This document shows, piece by piece, positions 26,728-35,694 of a stretch of DNA of 64,000 nt; the first letter of the stretch is position 1, and each line of letters starts with the position of its first letter. This stretch comes from Beijerinckia indica subsp. indica ATCC 9039 (GTDB lineage Bacteria; Pseudomonadota; Alphaproteobacteria; Rhizobiales; Beijerinckiaceae). The position numbers and the translations under genes were made by a program. The stretch is taken from contig NC_010581.1 of assembly GCF_000019845.1 (NCBI RefSeq), forward strand, positions 1,059,501-1,123,500. Reading direction: 5' to 3'. The notes beneath the pieces were generated by a model. The model made no database searches. It was not told the DNA's origin and was given only the letters and a program-made list of their open reading frames with translations.

Positions 26728-27684
26728 TCACATGCTGGCCGCGAGAGCCGGTCCCGTCCCCTTGATGGTCACGTCAAGAACTTCCGGCGGCCGGTTGATC
26801 CGCACCGGCACGACAGAGGTGCCAAGCCCCCCTGAAACGAGCAGGTGATGGCCGTTCCTGACGATATGGCCATAGACGAGATCTTGAACAAAAGGCCGTT
26901 TGACAAGATGCGGCGTCAAGAAGGGAACATTGATCTGATTGCCATGCGTATGGCCGGACAAGGTCAGGGAAATGCGACGGTCACCCAAATCCGTGGCTGT
27001 ATCGCTGATCTTATGGAAAATATAAGGCTCGTGCGCGAGGAAAAGGACAGGAGACTGATCCGTCACTTTGGCCAATGTGCCCGGCAGATCGTCCATGCCC
27101 CTGGTCCAGCGATGATGATCGTCGAAATAGCCGGTTTGAGAGCCAAGTCCCGCAACCCAGAAAGCTCGGCCATCTTTGTTCAAGCGGAGGGCGTCATTTT
27201 CGAGGAGCTTGATGTTGGCGGGGGCCAAGGCCCGACGGATGGATTCACCCTTGTCGCCCCGTATATACGGCAGCGGCCCATGCATCCAATCGTGATTGCC
27301 AAGAATGGCGTAGCTTCCGAGTGGGGCGCTCAGGATCGACAGAGCCTCCGCCCATTGCTCGGGCCAGACGGGTTGGGAGGCGACGCGGTTGCCGCCGTTG
27401 AAATCCCCCAAGAGGAAAATGATATCGGGGGAAAGGGAATTGGCCACCTCGGCGATCAGGCGCACGCGGGAGGGCGGCATCCAAGGCTCGCAGGCATGAA
27501 TATCGGAAATGACAGCCGCCCGAAGGGTCAAATCCTTCGGCCAATGAGGAGGAGTGATCGAATAGCGGGTGACTTCCAGACGAAGTCCGGCTTCGATGGC
27601 GGTTGCATAGGCAGTGGTCCCGGCCCCCGCGAGGACGCAGGTGCCGGCGCCGAGAAGAAAATTTCGCCGTGTGAAGAGAGGCAT
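26728..27684 (-). CDS. Tat-exported metallophosphoesterase (YaeI-like)
   Basis: A 318-residue binuclear metallophosphoesterase. It opens with a twin-arginine signal (TRRNFLLGAGTCVLAGAGT), indicating export of a folded protein. All calcineurin-type metal motifs are present in order: SDIHACEPWM (about 58), LLGDFNGGN (about 92), LGNHDW (about 128), the His in LAHEPY (about 221) and SGHTHGNQIN (about 243). Relatives include YaeI/YkuE phosphodiesterases acting on lipids or nucleotides; the substrate here is unknown. The closing residues replace the usual RLGTPPE-like end with RINRPPEVLDV. It is a single gene with an empty 530-base region upstream. Confidence 0.9.
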   Translation of the reverse strand: MPLFTRRNFLLGAGTCVLAGAGTTAYATAIEAGLRLEVTRYSITPPHWPKDLTLRAAVISDIHACEPWMPPSRVRLIAEVANSLSPDIIFLLGDFNGGNRVASQPVWPEQWAEALSILSAPLGSYAILGNHDWMHGPLPYIRGDKGESIRRALAPANIKLLENDALRLNKDGRAFWVAGLGSQTGYFDDHHRWTRGMDDLPGTLAKVTDQSPVLFLAHEPYIFHKISDTATDLGDRRISLTLSGHTHGNQINVPFLTPHLVKRPFVQDLVYGHIVRNGHHLLVSGGLGTSVVPVRINRPPEVLDVTIKGTGPALAASM

Positions 27685-28214
27685 GTCTGGAACTTACTTG
27701 TCGTAACGCGATCTCAAAAGAATATCACCACGGAAAGACGGCAGAATTAATGCTAAGCATTGTGTATGACCGCAGCGCAAAGATAAGCTGAAATAATCTT
27801 TTAAAGATACAGGAATCTCCCCGCAGGGAAAACAAATTTCAATCAATTTTTGGAGAAATAGGCGTTCTTCGAGCCAGAACGGCAAAGATGGGTCTGATCC
27901 GCCAGTTTCAGGGGGAGCAGCGCGCGGGAAAGCATCTGAAAGCGAAGGCTTTTTGGAAAAAGCCTCAAACTGATTCCAAAAGCTGATCCGGCTTTAAGAT
28001 GGTCCTCTGGGAGTGTTTTTCTACCCAATGAGATACATTTATTTTGCGTAAGAAAACAGGGAAGGATCAGTATTTGTATTTTGTGAAAAATTCTTAACCT
28101 TTGCCCTGAACAGATCATAACTATTTTTGGATTCTTTTTCAGCGGTCAAGGATTCCATTCCGGAAGGCTCGTTGATGACGAACCTCCCGGTCGTGCAAAA
28201 AAGGCGGTGCTGCC
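27685..28214. other. Intergenic region with no recognised gene
   Basis: About 530 bases, AT-richer than the surrounding genes. A minus-strand frame (27843-28118) has no family feature. A stretch near 27950-28000 (GGAAAAAGCCTCAAACTGAT) loosely resembles the dispersed repeat. It presumably carries the metallophosphoesterase promoter. Nothing else supported. Confidence 0.4.
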
Positions 28215-28448
28215 TCAGGCAGCCTTATCGTGCTCCTGATCTTGGAGATCGCTTTTGTGCACATCATGCTCATGCATGGGGAGCCTTGAGACCGTGGACA
28301 CAGAAGATTGTTCCGCGTTCTCCTGGTCGGACCGCCCCGTAAAAGATTCGAGAGCCGCGGCGACGGCGGAAATGCCAATCTCGCGGTAGAGGCGTGCGAG
28401 AAGATCGCGCGCTCCGGATTGGGGAAGGGGGGCTTCAGCTTCGCTCAT
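28215..28448 (-). CDS. Small conserved hypothetical protein
   Basis: A 77-residue soluble protein. Its centre, LLARLYREIGISAVAAALE, resembles short alphaproteobacterial hypotheticals that carry a REIGI.AVAAA core, which is why I call it. The C-terminal part is rich in His and Asp (MHEHDVHKSDLQDQEHDK), which could bind metal, but this is speculative. It is divergent from the DUF1499 gene about 220 bases away. No RNA or domain evidence is available from sequence alone. Confidence 0.5.
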   Translation of the reverse strand: MSEAEAPLPQSGARDLLARLYREIGISAVAAALESFTGRSDQENAEQSSVSTVSRLPMHEHDVHKSDLQDQEHDKAA

Positions 28449-28667
28449 GGCTCATCATCCTCGCTGGGGTCAATGCTTGGTCAACTCAAGGGTCTCGAGC
28501 AATCCATCGGCCTGAGACAGGTGAGTGCTGGCATTTTGCCCGGCTGTCTCGTTTCTCTCGGAGTGGAAGGCGCTCGTTTTGCCTGCAACGATGATGCGGC
28601 TGCGAGGTTAATGCCGGCTCTATCGATTAAAAGCTTTTCAGTTTTATTTTGGGAAAGGCCTTTCGGA

Positions 28668-29462
28668 ATGCGCCGTCGGATTGTGGAAGAGCCTTATTCG
28701 GCCATGGCGCTCTGGAGTCGCCGTTTCGCGCTTTTGGCCTTTTTATTAGCTGGCCTCGGCATCCTCGCTTCCCGTTATGGGCTCGACGTTCGGAGCTTTC
28801 ATATCAAGGGTCTCGATCTGAGAATGGTTTTTGTGGTTCTAGCCGCGGCGGTGTTCTCGGCCTGTCTCGCCTTGATCTCCAGTTTCATTGCCATGGCGAT
28901 CATCTGGCGGACGGGCCGCAAGGGGCTTGGGGCCATGTTCGCGGGGTTCTTCCTCTCCCTTCTCTTGCTCGCTTATCCAGCCTATCTCGCCAGCCTTGCC
29001 TGGCGCTTGCCAGCCTTGAGCGACATTTCGACGGATCTTGCCGACCCTCCAGCCTTTTCCATGAGTGCCAAGGCGCTTGCGGCGCGTCGTCAGACAACGC
29101 CGGCGATCCCCTCCGAGGCCGAGCGTCAGCTTCAGAAAAGCTTTTATCCGGAGATCGAACCGGTTCTTCTCGATTCCGACGCGCAAGCGGCCTATCGCTC
29201 TGTCAGGCAGGCGGCGGCGGCCATGGGCTGGCGGATCGTCGAGGCCGTGCCGCCTTCAGGACGCAATGCTGGCCATATCGATGCGATCGCGCGGGGCCGT
29301 ATTCTCGGGTTTCCGAATGATATTACGATCCGCATTCAGCCGCTCGGCGCGGAGACGCGGATCGACATGCGTTCCGTATCCACTCTCTTGCCGCATGATT
29401 TTGGCGCCAATGCGCGGCGCATACAACAATTCATGACGACGCTTCAGGGCGACGAAGAGTGA
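28668..29462 (+). CDS. DUF1499 domain membrane protein
   Basis: A 264-residue protein with three hydrophobic helices: residues about 15-35 (FALLAFLLAGLGILAS), 45-70 (MVFVVLAAAVFSACLALISS) and 82-108 (AMFAGFFLSLLLLAYPAYLA). A soluble DUF1499 domain follows, with LSDISTDLADPPAF near its start and IDAIARGRILGFPNDITIRI and RSVSTLLPHDFGANARRI near its end. The function of DUF1499 is unknown; it is widespread in alphaproteobacteria and cyanobacteria. The frame is open from 28308, but family homology and membrane topology start at the ATG at 28668. It converges on acuI. Confidence 0.82.
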   Translation: MRRRIVEEPYSAMALWSRRFALLAFLLAGLGILASRYGLDVRSFHIKGLDLRMVFVVLAAAVFSACLALISSFIAMAIIWRTGRKGLGAMFAGFFLSLLLLAYPAYLASLAWRLPALSDISTDLADPPAFSMSAKALAARRQTTPAIPSEAERQLQKSFYPEIEPVLLDSDAQAAYRSVRQAAAAMGWRIVEAVPPSGRNAGHIDAIARGRILGFPNDITIRIQPLGAETRIDMRSVSTLLPHDFGANARRIQQFMTTLQGDEE

Positions 29463-29482
29463 GAACCGGATCTTCTAGTCTC

Positions 29483-30466
29483 TCATGAACCAATGGTGAT
29501 GATGACACGTCCGCGAACGGCGCCGGCGAACAGATCCTCGGCGGTTTGGAGCGCCTGAGCCAGAGGGCGTTCATGACTGATGAGATCGAGTTGCTGGCGA
29601 TTGAGCACATTGGCGATGCGATCCCAAGCGACCCGCCGCGTCTCATTGGTGCGATAAACGCTGTCGATGCCGTAGAGCGTCACGCCACGCAGAATGAAGG
29701 GTGCGACGGTCGCCGGAAAATCCATGCCCTGCGCGAGGCCGCATGCGGCGACGGCACCTTCATAACGCGTCGAGGCGCAGACATTGGCGAGTGTATGACC
29801 GCCCACGCTGTCGATGGCGCCTGCCCAACGCTCGCGGCCGAGCGGCTTGCCAGGGCTTGCTAATTCCGCGCGGTCAATGATTTCGCTTGCGCCGAGCGAT
29901 TTCAAATAATCAGTTTCCTGCAGCCGTCCCGTCGAGGCGATTACCTGGAACCCCAGCGTCGCCAGAAAGGAAATCGAAAAGCCGCCGACACCGCCAGAGG
30001 CGCCCGTGACGAGAATAGGGCCGTCGCCGGGCTTAAGGCCATGTTTTTCGAGCGCCATGATCGCGAGCATGGCTGTATAGCCAGCCGTGCCGAGCGCCAT
30101 GATCTGGCGGAGGGAAAGTCCTGTCGGCGGCTTGAGCAGCCAGGCGGCTTTGAGGCTCGCCAGTTCGGCAAGACCGCCCCAATGCGTCTCGCCGACGCCC
30201 CAGCCGTTCAGAAAAACCTCATCGCCGGGCTTGAAAGCGGGGTCCGAACTGGTTTCCACATGGCCTGCGAGGTCGACGCCGGGCACCATTGGAAAATGCC
30301 GGACCACCGGGCCTTTGCCCGTCAAGGCCAAGGCATCCTTATAATTGATCGTTGAATAGGCGACCCGAACCCGGACATCGCCCTCCGGCAAATTGGCTTC
30401 GTCGATATCCGTGAAGGCGACGCTTTGCTTACCGTCGATCTTATCGATCAACCACCCTTTGAACAT
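29483..30466 (-). CDS. acuI: MDR-family acrylyl-CoA reductase / quinone oxidoreductase (YhdH/AcuI)
   Basis: A 327-residue NADPH-dependent medium-chain reductase without the structural zinc lobe. Family marks are the opening FKGWLIDK, INYKDALALTGKG, PGVDLAGHVETSSDP, GWGVGETHWGGLAE, the nucleotide-binding GASGGVGGFSISFLA, STGRLQETDYLKSLGASEII and the ending GRVIITIG. AcuI reduces acryloyl-CoA to propionyl-CoA and detoxifies acrylate; YhdH is its close relative. Reduction of small electrophilic enoyl compounds fits the neighbouring redox genes. It stands about 150 bases from a second MDR gene on the same strand and may be co-transcribed with it. Confidence 0.88.
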   Translation of the reverse strand: MFKGWLIDKIDGKQSVAFTDIDEANLPEGDVRVRVAYSTINYKDALALTGKGPVVRHFPMVPGVDLAGHVETSSDPAFKPGDEVFLNGWGVGETHWGGLAELASLKAAWLLKPPTGLSLRQIMALGTAGYTAMLAIMALEKHGLKPGDGPILVTGASGGVGGFSISFLATLGFQVIASTGRLQETDYLKSLGASEIIDRAELASPGKPLGRERWAGAIDSVGGHTLANVCASTRYEGAVAACGLAQGMDFPATVAPFILRGVTLYGIDSVYRTNETRRVAWDRIANVLNRQQLDLISHERPLAQALQTAEDLFAGAVRGRVIITIGS

Positions 30467-30622
30467 GAGACTCTTCCCAAATGAGAGGGCCGCTCACAGG
30501 ATCGATGCGGCCCTCATGACAGATGTCATCCCGGCATGGCCGTGATGAGTTTGGTGGCGTCGCCATCCGCAGGATCGACGAAGAGACGATCGATCGTCAA
30601 GAAGACGATGGGCTGTTGAGGA

Positions 30623-31636
30623 TCAGACGAATCCTTCGAGCACGATTTTGCCGCGTGCTTGACCGCTTTCGAGCAAGGCATGGGCTCGCTTTAGATTGGC
30701 CGCATTGATCAGGCCGAAATGCTCCGCCAGGGTCGAGCGCAAAATGCCCTTTTCGACCAGTTTGGAAATTTCATTGAGCAAGTTTCCTTGCTCTTGCATG
30801 TCCGCTGTCTGGAACATCGACCGCGTGTACATGAACTCCCAATGGATCGAAACGCTCTTGCGTTTGAAGAGAGCGATATTGAACGATGGCGGGTCATCGA
30901 TCAGTGCAAAGCGACCCTGCGGCGCGATCAAATCCGCGACATCGGCCTGATGCTGATCACTCTGGGTCGTCGAAAAGACGAAACCGGGAGAATGATCAAG
31001 CGCGCTGATCTGGAGCGCTAAAGGCTTGCTATGATCCACGATGTGGTGAGCTCCGAGATCCTCGACCCATTTCCGCGTCTCCGGCCGGGAGGCCGTCGCG
31101 ATCACTTCAAGTTCAGTCAATTGGCGCGCGAGCTGGATCGCGATCGAACCGACCCCGCCCGCGCCGCCGATGATGAGGATCGACGGCTTGATGCCAGCGA
31201 CGGGCTTGTTGATGTCGAGCCGATTGAACAAGGCTTCCCAGGCCGTGATCGAGGTCAAGGGCAGGGCGGCGGCGGCCGCCCAATCGAGCGAGGCGGGTTT
31301 GAGGCCGACGATCCGTTCATCGACGAGATGGAATTCCGCATTGCTGCCTGGCCGCTCCAGCGCGCCGGCATAAAAGACCTCATCGCCTGGTTTGAACAGA
31401 TTCGCCTCGGGTCCGGTGGCAACGACGGTGCCCGCAGCGTCCCAGCCCAAGACTTTCCAGTCTCCCGGCTCCGGGGCCGCGCGTAGGCGCACCTTGGTAT
31501 CGACCGGATTGACCGAGATCGCCTTGACCGCGACGAGCAGATCGCGACCCTTCGGCTCGGGCTTCGGCAGATCGATATCGACGAGGGCGTTTGGCTGGTC
31601 GATGGGGAGCGAAGTCTGATAGCCGACAGCGCGCAT
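30623..31636 (-). CDS. Zinc-type alcohol dehydrogenase-like / quinone oxidoreductase
   Basis: A 337-residue MDR protein of the ZADH/YogA-like group: MRAVGYQTSLPID at the start, SVNPVDTKVR, GWDAAGTVVATGPEA, PLTSITAWEALFNRL, and the Rossmann motif IIGGAGGVGSIAIQLA (about residues 155-170). The catalytic Cys and Asp of zinc enzymes are not evident, so it is probably a quinone or enone reductase. GGAGAC stands before the ATG at 31636. It is divergent from the HxlR gene with a 124-base gap, the usual layout for a quinone-responsive regulator and its target. Confidence 0.87.
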   Translation of the reverse strand: MRAVGYQTSLPIDQPNALVDIDLPKPEPKGRDLLVAVKAISVNPVDTKVRLRAAPEPGDWKVLGWDAAGTVVATGPEANLFKPGDEVFYAGALERPGSNAEFHLVDERIVGLKPASLDWAAAAALPLTSITAWEALFNRLDINKPVAGIKPSILIIGGAGGVGSIAIQLARQLTELEVIATASRPETRKWVEDLGAHHIVDHSKPLALQISALDHSPGFVFSTTQSDQHQADVADLIAPQGRFALIDDPPSFNIALFKRKSVSIHWEFMYTRSMFQTADMQEQGNLLNEISKLVEKGILRSTLAEHFGLINAANLKRAHALLESGQARGKIVLEGFV

Positions 31637-31760
31637 GAATAGTCTCCATCATGCCGAATCCTTATGATCCGGCCTCTTCCACAGCGGCTAAAAGACAGGT
31701 TATTTTCAAAGGTGACAAGAACGCACTTTAATCGCTCATAGTGTCGAGAATGATACCGTC

Positions 31761-32114
31761 ATGGCCCGGATTCGTCATAAGGAACTGACTTGCAGCCCTG
31801 GTTGCGCCGTCGAGGCGACGCTGCAATTCATCGACGGCAAGTGGAAAGGCGTGGTCCTCTACCATTTGCTCAAGGGCACGCTGCGGTTCAACGAAATCAG
31901 GCGGCGCCTGCCGAATGTGACGCAACGGATGCTGACCAATCAATTGCGCGAATTGGAGAGGGATGGGTTCATCGAGCGAACGGTCTATGCGGAAGTACCG
32001 CCTCGCGTCGAATATAGCCTCTCCGAGCGCGGGCTTAGTCTGGAGCCGGTCATCGTGGCGTTGAAAGCCTGGGGCGACGCCAATAAGGACCTTTGGCTGC
32101 CTGCCGAGGAGTGA
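31761..32114 (+). CDS. HxlR family transcriptional regulator (redox-sensing type)
   Basis: A 117-residue winged-helix repressor. Family marks are ATLQFIDGKWKGVVLYHLL, LRFNEIRRRLPNVTQRMLTN, LRELERDGFIERTVYAEVPP, RVEYSLSERG and LEPVIVALKAWG. Near the N-terminus it has CSPGCAVEATL; a Cys in this position is the thiol switch of YodB, QorR and HypR type members that respond to quinones, diamide or disulfide stress. Divergence from an MDR quinone reductase makes that gene the probable target. Having two closely spaced Cys could allow an intra-subunit disulfide. Dimer binding site in the 31637-31760 gap was not resolved. Confidence 0.88.
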   Translation: MARIRHKELTCSPGCAVEATLQFIDGKWKGVVLYHLLKGTLRFNEIRRRLPNVTQRMLTNQLRELERDGFIERTVYAEVPPRVEYSLSERGLSLEPVIVALKAWGDANKDLWLPAEE

Positions 32115-32183
32115 GGCGATTTTTTCAAAGAGAGTGGCCTATAGCACCGCTCCTCAATCTGTATGAATGAGCGGTGCTGCCGT

Positions 32184-33110
32184 TTATGCTAAGCCAAAGT
32201 GGCCTTCTATTCCGCCGTCTCCCGAAATCGTGACACGTCCACTTTCGGCAAGATCCTCGAGATGGGCGAGAACCGATAAGGCGGCAGCTCCCTGCAAGCC
32301 CGGACCGAGATTGCCGTAAACATTCTGGACGATTGTTTCACAGGTCTGATCGCCGGCTTCCAGCCGATTGAGAATAGCCATTTCGCGCTGATGGCGATGC
32401 TGGATAAAGCCACGCAGGAGACGTTGTGGCTCCATCACGGGACCGCCATGAGCCGGCCAATAAAGCTCGTCCTTGCGCGCGCGCAATTTTTCGAGCGAGG
32501 CCATGTATGTGCTGAGCTTTCCATCCGGCGGCGCGATGACGGTCGTGGCCCAGCCCATGACGTGATCGCCGGAAAACAGGCTCGCTTCTTCCTCCAAGGC
32601 GAAAACGAGATGGTTTGTCGTATGGCCAGGCGTCGCGATAACGGTGAAAGTATGATCCATTCCTGCCAGGCGTTGACCGTCGGAAAGAATGGAGGTCGGT
32701 TCGTAGTCGAGATCATGGCTCTTTTTGAAACGATCCCATTCGGATGCCGACATTGGGCGTGCGGGTGAGGGCAGGGCGCAGCCATAGATCGGCGCACCAG
32801 TAGCCTTGCTCAGAAGGCGCGCTCCGGGCGAATGATCGCGATGTGTATGGGTGACGAGAATCTGTGCGATGCTCTCGCCCTTGAGGGCTGTGAGCAAGGC
32901 CTTGATATGGTCCGGATCTTCCGGCCCGGGGTCGATGACACTCACTTCGCCATGACCGATGACATAAGTGCATGTGCCTTTGTAGGTCATCGCGCTCGCA
33001 TTACCGGCGAGAATGCGGCGGACCAGCGGCGTGAGCTGGATGAGTTCTCCCGGCGCCGCTTCGCGAGTGGGATCAAGGCGAGTGGAATCGAGGAACATGC
33101 TGTCGTTCAT
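32184..33110 (-). CDS. MBL fold metallo-hydrolase (LACTB2-like)
   Basis: A 308-residue metallo-beta-lactamase-fold enzyme. The dinuclear zinc motif is THTHRDHSPGA (about residue 88), with further ligands in TPGHTTNHLVF, SGDHVMGWA and WPAHGGPV. The C-terminal winged-helix-like extension (RHQREMAILNRLEAG onward) matches LACTB2 and bacterial relatives, which are nucleases or thioesterases, so the substrate is uncertain. Its first codons, together with the adjoining channel-gene remnant, are duplicated at 34331-34353, showing that it once lay directly 3' of a complete clcA. Confidence 0.87.
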   Translation of the reverse strand: MNDSMFLDSTRLDPTREAAPGELIQLTPLVRRILAGNASAMTYKGTCTYVIGHGEVSVIDPGPEDPDHIKALLTALKGESIAQILVTHTHRDHSPGARLLSKATGAPIYGCALPSPARPMSASEWDRFKKSHDLDYEPTSILSDGQRLAGMDHTFTVIATPGHTTNHLVFALEEEASLFSGDHVMGWATTVIAPPDGKLSTYMASLEKLRARKDELYWPAHGGPVMEPQRLLRGFIQHRHQREMAILNRLEAGDQTCETIVQNVYGNLGPGLQGAAALSVLAHLEDLAESGRVTISGDGGIEGHFGLA

Positions 33111-33119
33111 CTGGTGAAA

Positions 33120-33357
33120 GTCTCAAAGCCCTTTGGTCTGTTCGGGCAGGATAAGCCCCGGGCAGTTTCTCGAGAAAGGAGAGCGCTGAGGCCGCATGGG
33201 CGATGGGGGCCGTGACCGTTGTCGAAATGATCATCGCATGATCCTCGGTCATTTCCAAGACGATCACAAAAGAGGTGATGGGCGCTTGCACGGCGCCCGC
33301 GAGAGAGCCGGCCATGCCCGGTGTCGACGAAAAACCAATTCGTGCACCAGCCTCCAA
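33120..33357 (-). pseudogene. Remnant of the 3' end of a CLC channel gene
   Basis: The frame here encodes GAVQAPITSFVIVLEMTED, then HAMIISTTVTAPIAHAASA and FLEKLPGA. This is nearly the same as the C-terminus of the intact CLC channel at 34366-35694 (GVVQTPITSFVIVLEMTED, FLEKLPKG). DNA is closely similar over 33088-33325, with about 45 bases missing after the FLEKLP codons. Only the last ~90 residues' worth is present and the ending is shifted. It is the residue of a duplication. Confidence 0.85.
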
Positions 33358-33363
33358 GGATAA

Positions 33364-33416
33364 TACTAAGCCAGATGGATTAGTGTCTTGACAAAGGGGA
33401 AAGGTTGCAATTAGTT
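33364..33416 (+). promoter_or_regulatory. Promoter and operator candidates for the arsR-type gene
   Basis: TTGACA at 33388-33393 is a consensus -35 box; TTAGTT at 33411-33416 is a weak -10 at 17-base spacing. Just upstream an inverted repeat ACTAA...TTAGT (about 33365-33384) could be the regulator's own operator. Confidence 0.4.
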
Positions 33417-33422
33417 AGCCAT

Positions 33423-33764
33423 ATGGCTCACCTTGATCGCGTCTTTCATTCTCTCTCAGATGGCACCCGCCGCGCAATTATCGCGCAGCTTGCCTGTGGC
33501 CCGGCCAGCATCAGTGATCTCGCGCAGCGCCATCACATGGCACTGCCCAGCTTCATGAAGCATATCCGCGTGCTTGAAGAGAGCGAGATCGTCGTCTCCC
33601 GCAAAACGGGTCGTGTCCGCATGTGCGAATTACGTCCTGACGCGCTTACAGCAGCACAAGGCTGGCTCGAACAAGAGCGACGCATTTGGGAAACCCGGCT
33701 GAATCAGCTGGATGCCTTCGTCGAAACACTGGCTGCAAAGGAAAATACACGTGGACATAAATGA
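33423..33764 (+). CDS. ArsR-type winged-helix regulator
   Basis: A 113-residue DNA-binding repressor of the ArsR/SmtB fold, of the group that pairs with SRPBCC (AHSA1) genes. It shows [20 protein letters not shown], the recognition helix region [20 protein letters not shown], then [20 protein letters not shown] as the wing. No metal-binding CxC motif is visible, so it is not an arsenic sensor. The ATG at 33423 matches family starts; a TTG at 33405 is also possible because GGGGA lies closer to it. Its stop overlaps the GTG of the SRPBCC gene by 14 bases, so the two form an operon. Confidence 0.87.
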   Translation: MAHLDRVFHSLSDGTRRAIIAQLACGPASISDLAQRHHMALPSFMKHIRVLEESEIVVSRKTGRVRMCELRPDALTAAQGWLEQERRIWETRLNQLDAFVETLAAKENTRGHK

Positions 33765-34223
33765 CCAACTCGATCTCGTCCTTGAACGCACGGTCAAGGC
33801 GAGTCCGGCGCAACTCTGGCGCGCTTGGACCGAGCCTGATCTTCTGAAGCAATGGTTCGCGCCCAAGCCCTACGGCGTGACCAAGGCCGCAATCGAGCTC
33901 GTACCGGGCGGCCAGTTCAATATCGTGATGTGTTCGCCAGAAGGGGAAGCCTTTCCGGAAAGGCCGGGGTGCGTCCTTGCCGTAGAGCCGGAACGGCTCT
34001 GGTCTGGACGGATGGTCTCGGTCCTCAGTACCGGCCGAACGCCGAAGCTTTCATGACGGCTGAAATTACGATGGAGCCGGTGGCTGATGGCACGCGCTAT
34101 CGCGCAATTGTGCGCCATAAGAGCGCGCAGGATCGGACAAAGCACGAAGAAATGGGATTCTTCCAGGGGTGGGGCACTTGTCTCACGCAATTGGAGGAGC
34201 TTGCCGTGCAACTCTCGGCCTGA
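33751..34223 (+). pseudogene. SRPBCC (AHSA1-type) domain gene, frameshifted
   Basis: SRPBCC proteins are START-like ligand-binding domains. GTG at 33751, preceded by AAGGA, overlaps the end of the regulator gene. The first part reads [33 protein letters not shown] and [12 protein letters not shown] up to EPERL at about 33999. The rest continues in another frame as [32 protein letters not shown] and HEEMGFFQGWGTCLTQLEEL, ending at 34223. Two extra bases (TG) or one missing base near 33998-34003 explain the break. The restored protein would have about 157 residues, the family norm. Confidence 0.85.
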
Positions 34224-34271
34224 TGCTTTGCGTGCGTTGAGATCACGCCAAACGGCGTGACTGCGCCGGTT

Positions 34272-34353
34272 CAAAGCCTTGTGGCGACGGCTCGCTTCCT
34301 CCAGAAAAGCTCTCCGCTGCCCAAGCGGGATCGAGGAACAGGCCGTCGTTCAT
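34272..34353. repeat. Patchwork of duplicated gene ends
   Basis: 34272-34322 copies the 3' end of the phosphoribosyltransferase gene (35933-35983; shared CTCGCTTCCTCCAGAAAAGC). 34331-34353 copies the first codons of the MBL hydrolase gene (33088-33110). Together they fill the gap between the SRPBCC gene and clcA and show that segments of neighbouring genes were duplicated into it. Confidence 0.8.
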
Positions 34354-34365
34354 CTGGTGAAAGTT

Positions 34366-35694
34366 TTAAAGCCCTTCGGTCTGTTCGGGCAGGACATGGC
34401 CCTTGGGCAGTTTCTCGAGGAAGGAGCGCGATAGGGCGTGATAGAGTCCATCGCCGCAGATGACCCGCGAGGCCGCATTGGCGATGAGGGCCGTGACCAT
34501 GACTGGAATGATCATCGCGTGATCCTCAGTCATTTCCAAGACGATTACGAAAGAGGTGATGGGCGTTTGCACGACGCCCGCGAGATAGCCGACCATACCG
34601 AGAAGGGCGAGGGCACCGAGCGGCACCACGGGAAAAAGGTGATGGATCGAAGCGCCAAGCCCGGCGCCGACGGAAAGCGAGGGCGCGAACACACCGCCGG
34701 GAATGCCGGCAATTGATGAGAAGGTCGAGGCCAGAAATTTGAACAGACTGAAAGTGGCGGGAAGCGTGTCGTCACCATGGACGATAGCATGGGCTTGCTC
34801 GTAGCCAGTTCCATAGATGGAATTCTGGCTCAGAAAACCACAAGCCGCGACTCCGAGGCCGCAGATCATGGCGAAGATAATGGGGCGCCGCTTGACGAAT
34901 GTGCTGCGCAAACCTGTTGAAAACAGGATGAGAATCCGGCTGAAAAGACCTCCGGCAAGCCCACCGATGACACCGCAGAGGGGGACGATGATCCAGGCGG
35001 GGCCGAGCGGCAGAATGGCGTCGGTCGAACCGAAATAAGTATAATCACCGACGACTGCGAGTGAGGTGAGGCCGGCGGCGATAACGCAGCCGAGAACCAG
35101 ACCGCTTGTCCGGGCCTCAAAGGATCGGCTCAATTCCTCGATGGCGAAAACAATGCCGGCGAGTGGCGTGTTGAAGGCTGCGGCAATGCCGGCCGCTCCG
35201 CCCGCGAGTAAAAGGCCCGGCTGGATAAAAGGGGGAGCCTTGTAACCGAAGGCCCCCATGATCGAAGCCCCAACCTGAACCGTCGGCCCCTCTCGGCCAA
35301 TCGAGGCGCCACAGAGAAGGCCAAGGATCATCACCAAAATTTTGCCAATGGCGATCCGGACGGAAACCAGCGAGAGGCGGGATTTCGGGTCAATGACACG
35401 CCGCGCGGCGATGACTTGCGGAATGCCACTGCCTTGCGAACCCGGAAAGACTTTCTGCGCGAGCAGACAGGCAAGGCCGAAGCCTATTGGCGTGATGAGA
35501 AAGGCGGCATTGGGCCACCGGCCAAGGAGAGCCGTGAAAGCAGTCTGAGCTTGATCGGCGCAAAAGGCCATCAGCACAGCTACACCGCCGACCGTGAGCC
35601 CGCCAATGAGAAAGAAAGTCCGGCGCAGAAGGGTTTGCAGAGCTGGATACGAAAGGCCTAGGAGGCGGCGCAATTGGGAAGAAAGGGAAGCCAT
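34366..35694 (-). CDS. clcA: CLC-type chloride channel / H+-Cl- exchanger
   Basis: A 442-residue integral membrane protein of the CLC family. Ion-pathway signatures are present: GSQGSGIPQV (about 86), the gating motif GREGPTVQ with its external Glu (about 136), FNTPLAGIVFAIEE (about 185) and the late SIAGIPGGVFAPSLSVGAGLG (about 345). There are more than ten hydrophobic helices and no CBS domains, which suits the short prokaryotic type. In E. coli the exchanger supports extreme acid resistance. Its 3' end is duplicated as a remnant at 33120-33357. The region 5' of it (35695-35895) holds no gene. Confidence 0.9.
   Translation of the reverse strand: MASLSSQLRRLLGLSYPALQTLLRRTFFLIGGLTVGGVAVLMAFCADQAQTAFTALLGRWPNAAFLITPIGFGLACLLAQKVFPGSQGSGIPQVIAARRVIDPKSRLSLVSVRIAIGKILVMILGLLCGASIGREGPTVQVGASIMGAFGYKAPPFIQPGLLLAGGAAGIAAAFNTPLAGIVFAIEELSRSFEARTSGLVLGCVIAAGLTSLAVVGDYTYFGSTDAILPLGPAWIIVPLCGVIGGLAGGLFSRILILFSTGLRSTFVKRRPIIFAMICGLGVAACGFLSQNSIYGTGYEQAHAIVHGDDTLPATFSLFKFLASTFSSIAGIPGGVFAPSLSVGAGLGASIHHLFPVVPLGALALLGMVGYLAGVVQTPITSFVIVLEMTEDHAMIIPVMVTALIANAASRVICGDGLYHALSRSFLEKLPKGHVLPEQTEGL

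Noticed and set aside
28308..28667. 120-codon upstream extension of the DUF1499 gene
   Set aside because: No family similarity, overlaps the divergent small gene, and membrane topology begins at 28668.
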